Source: Pirellulaceae bacterium (GTDB lineage Bacteria > Planctomycetota > Planctomycetia > Pirellulales > Pirellulaceae). Taken from it: 64,000 nucleotides of DNA. The position numbers and the translations under genes were made by a program. Below the pieces are notes generated by a model that was not told where the DNA came from, searched no databases, and saw only the letters and a list, made by a program, of their open reading frames with translations. This document shows positions 34,927-42,999 of this stretch, one piece after another (positions within the stretch are counted from its first letter, which is position 1; every line of letters starts with the position of its first letter). The DNA is taken from positions 23,246 through 87,245 of the forward strand of contig JASMLW010000506.1 in assembly GCA_030748485.1 (NCBI GenBank), in the 5' to 3' direction.

Positions 34927-37602
34927 TTGCCGGAGTGGACGTTCGTGTCGCTGATTTGGACCATTGTAGCTGTTGCCGCTCTGGGAGCTACGGAGGGTTT
35001 GCCCTCCGAAGCGGTGGAAGTCTACTCGTGCAACTTCGAGCACCACGACGACCTCAAACTGGACACCGACGTCGACTACGACGGTTGGCCCGACGGTTGG
35101 ACGCGGCTCGCGGCTCCCGGATTCCCGAAGTACTTGCCGATCGCCATTCGACCTGACGGCGACCAACCGGCGAACAGCGCGCTGACAATCGACCTCGACG
35201 GCGGAGCAGCGGCGGTCTACTCCCCACTGCGCCCCGTGACAGCCATGTTCAGCTACAAACTGACGGCCCGTCTCCGGACGAGTTCGCTGGTGCACGACGG
35301 AGCTCATCTGACACTCACTTTCTTAAGCAAAGACAAGCAGACAGTTGAGACCCACACGTCCCGAGTGGTTCGCGACAACAACGGCTGGGTCGAGATCGAG
35401 ATTGGGCCGATCACGCCGCAGTCGAAAGAGACCGCCTGGGCGCGAGTCGGCGTGCATCTGCAGCCTCTGGCGGCGGACAGTTTCGACCTCCGCGGCCAAT
35501 TGCAGGCGGACGACATCGCCCTGTCGCGACTGCCGCGGATGTCTTTGTCGACGCGAGCGCCGTTCAACATCTTTCATGACTCGTCGGTCGTGGAAATCGA
35601 TTGCACTGTTTCGGGAATCACCAATCCCCGTCCGCGCGTCCTCTTCGAACTGCTCGATGTCCACGGTCAGGTGTTGGCGAGCGAATCCCGCGCGATAGAA
35701 ACCAAGCCGATAACGATCGCCAAGGGAACGGCCCAGTCGGACGAGGAGTCGAGCTTTGTTGGCTCGCAACTGTGGCGGGCTCCCACGCCGGCCGGCGAGT
35801 TTGGTTTCTTTCGCATTCGGGCGTCGATTGAAAACGACGGCGGTCACGTACTCGCTCGTTCGCTGAATCTGGTCGTGGCCCGCGAGTTTCCATCTCGACG
35901 ATCGGGCGAATTCGGCTGGTCGTTGCCCAAACGCGAAGATCCGTCGCCGCTAAAGCCACTCGCTCACCTCGTCGAGGAGTCGGCGATTCACTGGATCAAA
36001 CTGCCGATTTGGTTCGACGGCGACGACACGGAGTTAGCTGACCGGATCGCCTGGTTCGCCGAGCGGATGAGCAGCCAGAACGTGACGCTCGTCGGCGTGC
36101 TTGACCAACCACCGCCCGCCAAGGACAAGGCGGGCGACGCGGCCGGCGAGCGAATTCCCATCGCCCTTGTCTTCGGAGACGAGGGTGTCTGGAAACCACT
36201 CGTTAATCCCGTGATGACGCGACTGTCGCTGAAGTTGAAATGGTGGCAATTGGGCGGCGACGAAGATTTCAGCTACATGGGATTCCCGGGAGTGGAGCAG
36301 AAGATCAGCGACATCCGCGCCCATCTCAAACGCTTCGGGCAGCAAGTGCAAATCGGCGTCAATTGGAAATGGCTCCACGAATCTCTGCAAGCCAACAACT
36401 CACCTTGGCAGTTCGTTACTTTTTCGGTCGATCCAGCCTTCACGCACGCCGAGCTGCAGGCGGCCTTGGATCGCAAAAAAAACGGATCTCAACACTGGGT
36501 TACGCTGAAGGCGATTCCGCGGGATCGCTACGACGTCGACACTCGCGCGACCGACCTCGTGCTGAGGATGCTGGCCGCCAAGATCTACGGAGCTGACGCG
36601 ATCTTCCTTTCCGACCCGTTCAACTCGCGCACCGGCGTCATGACAGAGTCGGGGGAGCCGAGTGAATTGTTGTTGCCGTGGCGGACCACCGCATCGCTCG
36701 TCAACGGTGCAAAGTACGAGGGTGAGATCCAACTGCCGGGCAAAAGCCACAACCATGTCTTCTCGCTGGCCGACCAAGGCCTAATGGTGATTTGGAGCGA
36801 TCGACCGATTGAAGAGAAACTGTACGTGGGCGAGGAGTCCAATGTGCGTCTGTACGACATTTGGGGCCACGAGTCGAAGCCGCAAACGATCACTGAAGAC
36901 GGCATCACTCGACAGATCATTCCGGTCCGCAGGTCGCCGACTTTCGTCACGGGGCTCAACTTGGCCGTGGCGAAGTGGCGAATGTCATTTCAGTTTGATC
37001 GCCACCAGTTACTCAGCATTTTCGGTCAGCCGCAAACCGCCGCCTACTCTTTCACGAACCCCTTCGAACGCGGTGTCAATGGCCGCATTCGACTCAATAC
37101 ACCCGACGTCTGGGAGGTCTCACCTTCGTCGATGAGGTTCGACGTCGCCGGACAAGAGAAGCGCTCACAATCGTTCCAAGTGAAGTTGGGAGCGCACGCC
37201 AGCAGCGGCGAGCAGCCAGTGCGAGTTGACTTCGATCTATCCGCCGACGGCCGCTATCGGTTTAGCGTCTATCGGTCGATTGGCGTCGGCATGGGAGATA
37301 TCGTGATCGATGTCGAATCATCGCTCGATGCGGCGACAGGCAACCTCGTGATCAACGTACACATGACCAACCGGACCGCCGCTCCCGCTCGTTTCAACAT
37401 CCTGCTGCTCCACTCCAAGAGCACGACAGGGGAGAAGCTCCGCCGCCGCCGGATCAGGATCTTCAGCACCGGCCGGGGTCGGACGACGCAGAGTTTCTAC
37501 ATCAGTGATGGCGCGCAGTTCATCAACGACACGTTCTTCATCAAGGCGACGGAGATCGGCGGGGCGCGCGAGCTGAACCACGAACTGCGGCCAAGCGAGT
37601 GA
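34927..37602 (+). CDS. Large secreted protein of unknown function
   Basis: The 891-residue frame begins at TTG; a GTG at 34945 preceded by GGAG is an equally good start and leaves a clean signal peptide (LIWTIVAVAALGATEG). The N-terminal 200 residues look like a carbohydrate-binding jelly roll (VDYDGWPDGWTRLA). The middle contains a TIM-barrel-like stretch reminiscent of glycosyl hydrolases (LKWWQLGGDEDFSYMGFPG). The C-terminus has two beta-sandwich-like segments. I do not assign an activity; the family appears to be exported and uncharacterised. Confidence 0.7.
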   Translation: MPEWTFVSLIWTIVAVAALGATEGLPSEAVEVYSCNFEHHDDLKLDTDVDYDGWPDGWTRLAAPGFPKYLPIAIRPDGDQPANSALTIDLDGGAAAVYSPLRPVTAMFSYKLTARLRTSSLVHDGAHLTLTFLSKDKQTVETHTSRVVRDNNGWVEIEIGPITPQSKETAWARVGVHLQPLAADSFDLRGQLQADDIALSRLPRMSLSTRAPFNIFHDSSVVEIDCTVSGITNPRPRVLFELLDVHGQVLASESRAIETKPITIAKGTAQSDEESSFVGSQLWRAPTPAGEFGFFRIRASIENDGGHVLARSLNLVVAREFPSRRSGEFGWSLPKREDPSPLKPLAHLVEESAIHWIKLPIWFDGDDTELADRIAWFAERMSSQNVTLVGVLDQPPPAKDKAGDAAGERIPIALVFGDEGVWKPLVNPVMTRLSLKLKWWQLGGDEDFSYMGFPGVEQKISDIRAHLKRFGQQVQIGVNWKWLHESLQANNSPWQFVTFSVDPAFTHAELQAALDRKKNGSQHWVTLKAIPRDRYDVDTRATDLVLRMLAAKIYGADAIFLSDPFNSRTGVMTESGEPSELLLPWRTTASLVNGAKYEGEIQLPGKSHNHVFSLADQGLMVIWSDRPIEEKLYVGEESNVRLYDIWGHESKPQTITEDGITRQIIPVRRSPTFVTGLNLAVAKWRMSFQFDRHQLLSIFGQPQTAAYSFTNPFERGVNGRIRLNTPDVWEVSPSSMRFDVAGQEKRSQSFQVKLGAHASSGEQPVRVDFDLSADGRYRFSVYRSIGVGMGDIVIDVESSLDAATGNLVINVHMTNRTAAPARFNILLLHSKSTTGEKLRRRRIRIFSTGRGRTTQSFYISDGAQFINDTFFIKATEIGGARELNHELRPSE

Positions 37603-37637
37603 CTTGCCGCTCAATGACGTTTCCTTCGCGGCGACCG

Positions 37638-38909
37638 TCAGTCTTTCGCGAAAGCGTAAACGGCCTCAGTTGTGCGGACGATCAAGATGTCGCCGCTGAT
37701 CGCCGGCGACGCCTGGCATCCGGCCGGCAACTCGTTTGTCGCCAGCGACTGAAATTCCTTCGCATTGGCCGCGAAGACGTGGAGCATCCCATCGGTGCTC
37801 GCCGTGTAGATGCGGCCGGCGGCCAGTACGGGCGATGAACGGAATTCAACGCCTTTGAGTCGTTTCTGCCAGATGGTCTCGCCGTCCTTGGCGGTCAAGC
37901 AAGAGGCGACACCCCCGTCGTTGACCATGAAGAGATGATCATCCACCAGTAGCTGCGATGGTCGCTTGGGCACGCCGCGACCCAGGCTCCACTGGATGTG
38001 GGTGGATGTCACGTCGCCTTTTCCGTCGGGCCTGACGGCGATCATCGAGAGCGGACCGGACCCGGCTGTGATGTAAACCAACCCGTGGCCAAACAGGGGG
38101 CGGGCGGCGGCGTTCATGCCGCCGTGCCGGACCCGCCAGATTACATTTCCCGTGCGCGGCTCGTACGAGATCGTTTCGACCGCGCTGGGACTGATCAATT
38201 GTCTCACACCTTTGTGCTCGATGAGCGTCGCTGTGCCGTACGCTTTCTTGCGGTCGCCGTTATCGGTGCCGTAGTCGATGTTGCGATCCTTCGTCCAAAT
38301 CGTGTCGCCCGTCTTCTTGTCGAGCGCGACGACGAATTGCCGATCGTAGCCATCGAAGGCGACGTAGAGCGCCTTGTCGTCGACGACCGGCGACGCGCCC
38401 GGGCCGCGCCAATGGTTGCAGACGAAGTCGCGGCGCTTCCAAATCACCTCGCCCGTATCGGTCGACAGGCAGGCCGTGCCGTAGCTGCCAAAGTGCAGGT
38501 AGATGCGGCCTTCCTCGATGACCGGCGTGCACGACGCGAAACTGTTGGTGGGGTGACAGAAGCGGACCTTCTCGTTTTCGAACACCAGCGAGTCGTGGAC
38601 GACGTCTCCCGTCTTGCGGTCGAGACAGATGGCGTACATCTTCAGGCCGTCGGCGGGAGCCGTGGTGATCCACACTTGCTCGCCCCAAACGACCGGCGAC
38701 GACCAGCCCTTGCCCCCGACAGGCCGTTTCCACAGCATGTTCTTCCCCTCGCCAAACTCGCTGGGCGGATTGCCGGTGGCGGATCCGTTGCCGCGCGGGC
38801 CGCGAAACTGAGGCCAATTGTGACCGTTGTCGTCGGCTCGCGCCGCCGCCGCCGAACAGGTCGCCAACAGGAAACAGAGTTGCCGCAAAAGTCGTTGGAA
38901 TCGCATCAT
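37638..38909 (-). CDS. PQQ-type beta-propeller secreted protein
   Basis: The 423-residue protein has a signal peptide (LLRQLCFLLATCSAAAARA) and repeated propeller blades with the PQQ-like Trp and Gly pattern, such as HNWPQFRGPRGNGSATG, CLDRKTGDVV, LDKKTGDTIWTKD and LTAKDGETIWQKRL. Such exported propellers are very common in planctomycetes, usually without PQQ or known enzymatic function. It faces the secreted protein gene tail to tail. The start has two adjacent ATGs. Confidence 0.85.
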   Translation of the reverse strand: MMRFQRLLRQLCFLLATCSAAAARADDNGHNWPQFRGPRGNGSATGNPPSEFGEGKNMLWKRPVGGKGWSSPVVWGEQVWITTAPADGLKMYAICLDRKTGDVVHDSLVFENEKVRFCHPTNSFASCTPVIEEGRIYLHFGSYGTACLSTDTGEVIWKRRDFVCNHWRGPGASPVVDDKALYVAFDGYDRQFVVALDKKTGDTIWTKDRNIDYGTDNGDRKKAYGTATLIEHKGVRQLISPSAVETISYEPRTGNVIWRVRHGGMNAAARPLFGHGLVYITAGSGPLSMIAVRPDGKGDVTSTHIQWSLGRGVPKRPSQLLVDDHLFMVNDGGVASCLTAKDGETIWQKRLKGVEFRSSPVLAAGRIYTASTDGMLHVFAANAKEFQSLATNELPAGCQASPAISGDILIVRTTEAVYAFAKD

Positions 38910-38995
38910 GTAGCTCGCTGTGAACCGTTCTTGACTCAGAGACGCTCGTAAGATGATACCCTGGCCGACTCGGAGAAGGGAATCAGAATGACTAT

Positions 38996-39032
38996 GACTA
39001 AGGAAGGTCTAGTGACTAATGACTAAGGAAGG
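38996..39032. repeat. Short direct repeat
   Basis: GACTAAGGAAGG occurs at 38996-39007 and again at 39021-39032 in the gap after the PQQ-propeller gene start. It is a small intergenic duplication with no evident function. Confidence 0.6.
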
Positions 39033-39077
39033 GGAGTGCGCACGTGATAGACGGCCTGGTGACAAACGATTTTTGGA

Positions 39078-39434
39078 TCACGATACAGCGAGTGACGATT
39101 TCAATGCGTCGTCAACCAACGCCATCAGGTTGTTTGGCAGTTTGCCGATCATCTTGGCCACAGCGTGTTGCGGAAGCGTGTACAGATTCTCGCACTTCAC
39201 GGTGGAATTCTGTGCAAGACCGCTTTGCTGACCATCCGGCGTAGAGATATCGATCAAGACCTGGGCGGGCTCAACCGTCGCCAGCCGGGTATTCGATGTG
39301 ATCATTGCAAAGATCGAGTTGCTGAGGCGGGCATTGTTGTGGTCGGACTGCACCACAAGCGCTGGACGCCGCTTTGGGCTACTACCCTGTTGCGGAAAGC
39401 TGATTATGACGACGTCGCCCCGTGCAACGCTCAT
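39078..39434 (-). CDS. MazF/PemK-type toxin
   Basis: The 118-residue protein matches the PemK/MazF family: RGDVVIISFPQQ, then the loop SPKRRPALVVQSD with the conserved Arg-Pro, AMITSN and the late NLYTLP. These toxins are ribosome-independent endoribonucleases that cut at short motifs. Its ATG overlaps the upstream antitoxin stop as ATGA, as usual in these operons. A 200-bp repeat copy lies upstream of the pair. Confidence 0.88.
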   Translation of the reverse strand: MSVARGDVVIISFPQQGSSPKRRPALVVQSDHNNARLSNSIFAMITSNTRLATVEPAQVLIDISTPDGQQSGLAQNSTVKCENLYTLPQHAVAKMIGKLPNNLMALVDDALKSSLAVS

Positions 39435-39700
39435 GAGGTTGGTGGGTCAGCTTCGATGTCGTCGTAGACTTCCATGCCAGGGGCTCCCCACCCCTCTGGA
39501 TCGTCGAGAGCAGTCGCCGCAGAGGCGAGCATTTCGTTCGAAGACAACTCATCATCGTCATACACGATCTGCTTCATCTGCTCGCGAGTCATCATCACCC
39601 AGATGGTGTTGCTCGCGTCGCCCTCGAATTCAAATTCCGCAACACGGCCGGGCTGCGGCTGGATGAGTTTGCCGATTTCTGCTGGAAGTTTCTTTGCCAT
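39431..39700 (-). CDS. Putative antitoxin paired with the MazF-type toxin
   Basis: The 89-residue acidic protein begins MAKKLPAEIGKLIQPQPG and has TREQMKQIVYDDDELSSNE in its second half. I do not recognise a standard MazE AbrB fold. The assignment as antitoxin follows from its size, acidic composition and the four-base overlap with the toxin start. The longer open frame extends upstream but the ATG chosen begins the conserved-looking region. Confidence 0.7.
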   Translation of the reverse strand: MAKKLPAEIGKLIQPQPGRVAEFEFEGDASNTIWVMMTREQMKQIVYDDDELSSNEMLASAATALDDPEGWGAPGMEVYDDIEADPPTS

Positions 39701-40098
39701 GTAGTTCAGTATATGGCAGAAAGCGAATCCTGTCACGGTAAATGAACCATGTCCGGCGCGCCCGATTGCAAATGCCGGTTCGATCTCTCGTTGGACACTC
39801 TCCAAAGGGCGTCCAGCATGGGACGTCGCGCATGGCGTCGGGATGAAGTTGCGGTGATCACCGAGTGGCGACGCGGGAATGGAACGTCGTCGCAACCGCG
39901 ACGGAATCAGTGGAACGCGGACGCGCGAGGCAGCGCGAGAATGGAACGTTGGATGCCGCCGGCGCCCTTGGTTCACCCGTGCTCAAGCACGGGCCTAGTG
40001 CCGCCTGCGGCGGATGAGGGCGTGAACGCCCTCTGGCTCTTTGCATCCGTCGGAGCACCGGTCGTGCGAACTCTCGGCAAACTGTCGCCGCCAACTGA
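39701..40098. other. Intergenic region dominated by the left inverted repeat
   Basis: No gene is seen between the antitoxin start and the Nif3-like gene end. About half of the stretch is the left copy of the 200-bp repeat. Confidence 0.6.
39849..40047 (+). repeat. 200-bp repeat, left inverted copy
   Basis: Its reverse complement recurs at 41050-41250 with about four differences. Internal palindromes include CCCGTGCTCAAGCACGGG, GCCGCCTGCGGC and GAGGGCGTGAACGCCCTC, so the transcript would form several hairpins. Confidence 0.85.
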
Positions 40099-40884
40099 CT
40101 AGTGCCAAACGACCGGATCGCATTCACGTTCACTGGGCCAGACATCCAGTCCGCCGAACTCGTCGCCCAACAGTTGGGCCAGTTGTTCGACGCCGAATCG
40201 CTCGGTGGCGTAGTGTCCGGGCAGAGCCAGCACGATGTCGCGCGCCTCGGCTTCCAGACATGTGTGGAAGTTTGTTTCGCCGGTGATCAGCGCGTCGCAT
40301 CCCAGTTGTCGCGCCGGCTCGAGGAACTCGCCCGCGCTGCCGCAGGCGACGGCGACGGCGGCGACCTTTCCCCGGCGGCGGCCGGCGACGTGCATTCCAG
40401 CGACCTCGACCGCGCTCTTGACACGCTCGGCGAACTGGTCGAAGTCCAGCGGCTCCGAAAACCTACCCCAGCGGCCCGAGCCGATCGCGGGGTCTTCCGT
40501 CAGCGGACGCAGGGGGCGGATTTCGGTCAAACCGACACGTTTGGCCAGCAGCTGATTGATGCCGGAGGCCGCCGAATCAAATGCCGTATGCGGGCTGAAG
40601 ATCGCCACCGACGACTCGACCAGGTCGAGCAACAATCGGCCGACCGTCGTCTCGTCCGTCAGTCGCTTGATACTGCGGAAGGGGAGGGGATGGTGAGCGA
40701 CGATCAGGTCGGCCTTCCGTTCGATCGCTTCGGCCGCGCTCGCCGGCGTGATGGTGAGGCACGTCATGACTCGTTCGACCTGGGCGCCGCGGCGACCGAC
40801 AAGAAGGCCGACGTTGTCCCAGTCCTCAGCCAGTTCGAGGGGGGCGAAGTTCTCCAGGAATGCGACGATGCGATCGATTTCCAT
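40099..40884 (-). CDS. Nif3-like dinuclear metal centre protein
   Basis: The 261-residue protein matches the Nif3/DUF34 family (once called GTP cyclohydrolase 1 type 2): EDWDNVGLLVGRR, LIVAHHPLPF with the histidine metal ligands, SPHTAFDSA, CDALITGETNFH and ALPGHYATERFGVE. These hexameric proteins bind two metal ions and have debated function. The ATG (MEIDRIV) is chosen over an upstream TTG. The gene is enclosed by the two inverted 200-bp repeats. Confidence 0.88.
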   Translation of the reverse strand: MEIDRIVAFLENFAPLELAEDWDNVGLLVGRRGAQVERVMTCLTITPASAAEAIERKADLIVAHHPLPFRSIKRLTDETTVGRLLLDLVESSVAIFSPHTAFDSAASGINQLLAKRVGLTEIRPLRPLTEDPAIGSGRWGRFSEPLDFDQFAERVKSAVEVAGMHVAGRRRGKVAAVAVACGSAGEFLEPARQLGCDALITGETNFHTCLEAEARDIVLALPGHYATERFGVEQLAQLLGDEFGGLDVWPSERECDPVVWH

Positions 40885-40987
40885 CGGGTTTCCTTGCGCG
40901 AGCGGCGACGAGTCGACCAGGGTATCATCTTTGAGCGCCAAACGGCTCCAGAGATGCTACTTTTGGGACTATCGGTCGGATTGATAC

Positions 40988-41044
40988 GTAGTGGGACTCG
41001 CCAGAATTCCCTGTTCGGTAGTGTGGTCAATCGAACTTCTGGCG
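40988..41044. repeat. Partial copy of the TAGTGG palindromic repeat
   Basis: The left arm GTAGTGGGACTCGCCAGAAT and a right arm ending ACTTCTGGCG match the family found in tandem at 61.2-61.5 kb. It abuts the right copy of the 200-bp repeat. Confidence 0.6.
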
Positions 41045-41049
41045 TTGGC

Positions 41050-41250
41050 GATGCAAAGAGCCAGAGGGCGTTCACGCCCTCATCCGCCGCAGGCGGCACT
41101 AGGCCCGTGCTTGAGCACGGGTGAACCAAGGGCGCCGGCGGCATCCAAACGTTCCATTCTCGCGCTGCCTCGCGCGTCCGCGTTCCACTGATTCCGTCGC
41201 GGCGGCGACGACGTTCCATTCCCGCGTCGCCACTCGGTGATCACCGCAAT
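41050..41250 (-). repeat. 200-bp repeat, right inverted copy
   Basis: This is the reverse complement of 39849-40047, about 98 percent identical by eye, with one extra base and a few substitutions. Together the pair flanks about 1.0 kb holding the Nif3-like gene. Confidence 0.85.
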
Positions 41251-41252
41251 TT

Positions 41253-41376
41253 CTAGAGGCTGTTTCAAAACCTTGTACGATGGCCTTCCAAGGCCGTCGA
41301 ATTTGGAAATCCTCGGGAAACGACGGCCTTGGAAGGCCATCGTACGGCAAAACATCGGTTTTGAAATGCGCTCTAG
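41253..41376. mobile_element. MITE-like palindromic element
   Basis: The 124-base element has terminal inverted repeats: CTAGAGGCTGTTTCAAAACC at the left, matched by the complement of GGTTTTGAAATGCGCTCTAG at the right with a few mismatches. Inside, ACGATGGCCTTCCAAGGCCG pairs with a perfect inverted copy. It carries no coding frame, so any movement would depend on a transposase elsewhere. Confidence 0.7.
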
Positions 41377-41590
41377 TCATTCCCTTCTCCTCTTGGCGCG
41401 ACGTCAATCCGATGACGGATTGAAGTCATTCTGACACCACGATGCGCGGATCGAGTTGAGGCCAAAGGCTCGGATTCCCGGTCCAACTCATTGTCCGTCA
41501 ATAGCTTGCGTGCTGCGCATTCGTTTTGGCACAGCGCTTGCCTCTTCTTCCTGCGACCCAATCACGCTTCAGGGAAGTAAGGAGGACTCA

Positions 41591-42211
41591 ATGAGACTTA
41601 CAGCCATCGCAATCGCCCTGGTCACTATCGCCGCCGCCTCAACTGCTCAAGCCGGACACGAGCATCGGATTCGCGCCGAGGCTGTTCGCCTTCGAAACGA
41701 AGCTCGCGTGATGAAGAACTATGTGTTCAGCCAATGCAGACATGAGCCGGCGCTGCACCAACTGAGCAGCGAAGCGGCCGTGTTGTGCGACAACGCGAAC
41801 CGTCTCTGGGAGCAATCGCGCTGCCAGACCTCGCCGGCCGCGATGCGAGCGACGCTGAGCGTCGTCACATCGTTCCGCGAGCGGCTGCACTGCAAAGTGA
41901 GAGCATTACAGGCAGCCGGCGGTGGACATCGGTTGGCTCACGTCTGCCGCTTGCTCGACCGCATTGAGCGCACGGAAACCGAGTTGTGCGGGCTGCTCAG
42001 CGTGCCTGTCGTCGCACCGGCCCCGATCCACGCCCGACCGGTGTACGCACCACGGCCGACTCACCTGCCGCAACTGATCCAAGCGCCGCAGCACGTCGTT
42101 CGCCGCCACGTCTACAACCCGCCTATCTACAGTCACCGACCGCACTACGAATACGGACGGCCGACTTTGCAGATCGGCAACCAGTGTTTCTCGCTCCGCA
42201 TTGGCTTCTGA
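41591..42211 (+). CDS. Secreted protein with proline/histidine-rich tail
   Basis: The 206-residue protein has a clear signal peptide (MRLTAIAIALVTIAAASTAQA) followed by a helical, histidine-rich region with four cysteines spread over residues 45-130 and a tail rich in Pro, His, Arg and Tyr (IHARPVYAPRPTHLPQ). A strong AAGGAGG lies upstream of the ATG. A perfect terminator hairpin follows the stop. The function is unknown; the tail might bind metal or polyanions, which is speculation. Confidence 0.75.
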   Translation: MRLTAIAIALVTIAAASTAQAGHEHRIRAEAVRLRNEARVMKNYVFSQCRHEPALHQLSSEAAVLCDNANRLWEQSRCQTSPAAMRATLSVVTSFRERLHCKVRALQAAGGGHRLAHVCRLLDRIERTETELCGLLSVPVVAPAPIHARPVYAPRPTHLPQLIQAPQHVVRRHVYNPPIYSHRPHYEYGRPTLQIGNQCFSLRIGF

Positions 42212-42244
42212 CGCGGGCTGGAACAACCGAGGCATTTGAATAGG

Positions 42245-42272
42245 ACGAGGCGGTCATTCACGACCGCCTCGT
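42245..42272 (+). terminator. Rho-independent terminator of the secreted protein gene
   Basis: ACGAGGCGGTC at 42245-42255 pairs perfectly with GACCGCCTCGT at 42262-42272 across a six-base loop, followed by CTTTCTT. Confidence 0.9.
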
Positions 42273-42324
42273 CTTTCTTGCGAGGGAGTTTCCTCAGCTC
42301 GCCCAGCGCATTCATGGCGCGAGT

Positions 42325-42440
42325 CAAAAAGGGCAGAGGGCGTTTTTTTACGCCCTCCTCCGCCGCGTTCCACACTCGCGCCGCGTCCCAATGATCTCGT
42401 GAAGGCTGCAACCAACGATTCAATCCCGCGTGGCCGAGCG
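42325..42440. repeat. Decayed third copy of the 200-bp repeat
   Basis: The segment keeps the order of the right copy in shortened form: CAGAGGGCG, a T-rich loop, CGCCCTC with CCGCCGCGTTCC, ACTCGCGC and a late CAATCCCGCGTGGC. It includes a hairpin, GAGGGCG with CGCCCTC, at 42336-42357. It lies in the gap between the secreted protein and STAS genes, where nothing else is seen. Confidence 0.55.
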
Positions 42441-42547
42441 CGTTCCAACGATCACACTGATCCGACGCTCGACACCGCCGCAGTCCTGCGCGCGGAACGA
42501 GAAACGGGGACTACTCAACTGTGGAGAATTGGAATGCCGCAATGTCG

Positions 42548-42928
42548 CTATGCATCCGACGAGTCATCGGGCAGCGCGGCCAGCGCATCCTGTCGCGACG
42601 TGGTGATCGGATAGAGCGTGTCGAATTTCGCGATGTGGAGGACTTCGTGTGTCGGTCCCGTCGCGTTGCAGATGACCAACGCGCCGCCGCCGTCCTTGAC
42701 TCGCTTGGCGAGTACGACGATCCATTCGAGCATTGTCGAGCCGAAGAAAGAGAGTCGACCCAAGTCGAGAATCAAGTGGCGGGCATGCGAATTATCGATC
42801 ATCGCGAACAATTCGTCCCACTCCTCCCGCACCTGTTCGTCCGCGAAACTGCGGACGGTTTCGAGCGGCGAAACGATTACCGCATCGCGATCGGTTTCTT
42901 CCAGGGAAAAGAATTTCGTGCTACTCAT
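42548..42928 (-). CDS. STAS-domain anti-sigma factor antagonist-like protein
   Basis: The 126-residue protein has the STAS pattern: DAVIVSPLETVRSF at the first strand, LILDLGRLSFFGSTMLEW spanning the phospho-acceptor region, then GALVICNATGPTHEVL. A serine is retained at the equivalent of the acceptor position (GST), unlike the STAS protein at 18.4 kb. It sits next to a hybrid histidine kinase on the same strand with about 70 bases between, which suggests a joint signalling role. Confidence 0.75.
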   Translation of the reverse strand: MSSTKFFSLEETDRDAVIVSPLETVRSFADEQVREEWDELFAMIDNSHARHLILDLGRLSFFGSTMLEWIVVLAKRVKDGGGALVICNATGPTHEVLHIAKFDTLYPITTSRQDALAALPDDSSDA

Positions 42929-42999
42929 GCGGTCGCCGGGCGGGAGGTCAAGGAGTGAATTCTGGGAAGGAGGCGGGGGGCCCGTCACCGCGTCGCGGT

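Larger units (their letters stand above)
40885..41590. other. Repeat-rich intergenic region
   Basis: This 700-base stretch holds a partial intergenic palindrome (40988-41044), the right copy of the 200-bp repeat and a MITE-like element. A Shine-Dalgarno (AAGGAGG) for the secreted protein lies at its end. No further gene is supported. Confidence 0.6.

Noticed and set aside
40102..41124. A 340-residue open frame on the plus strand across the Nif3-like gene
   Set aside because: It is antisense to a well supported gene and runs through the 200-bp repeat, so it is not a real product.
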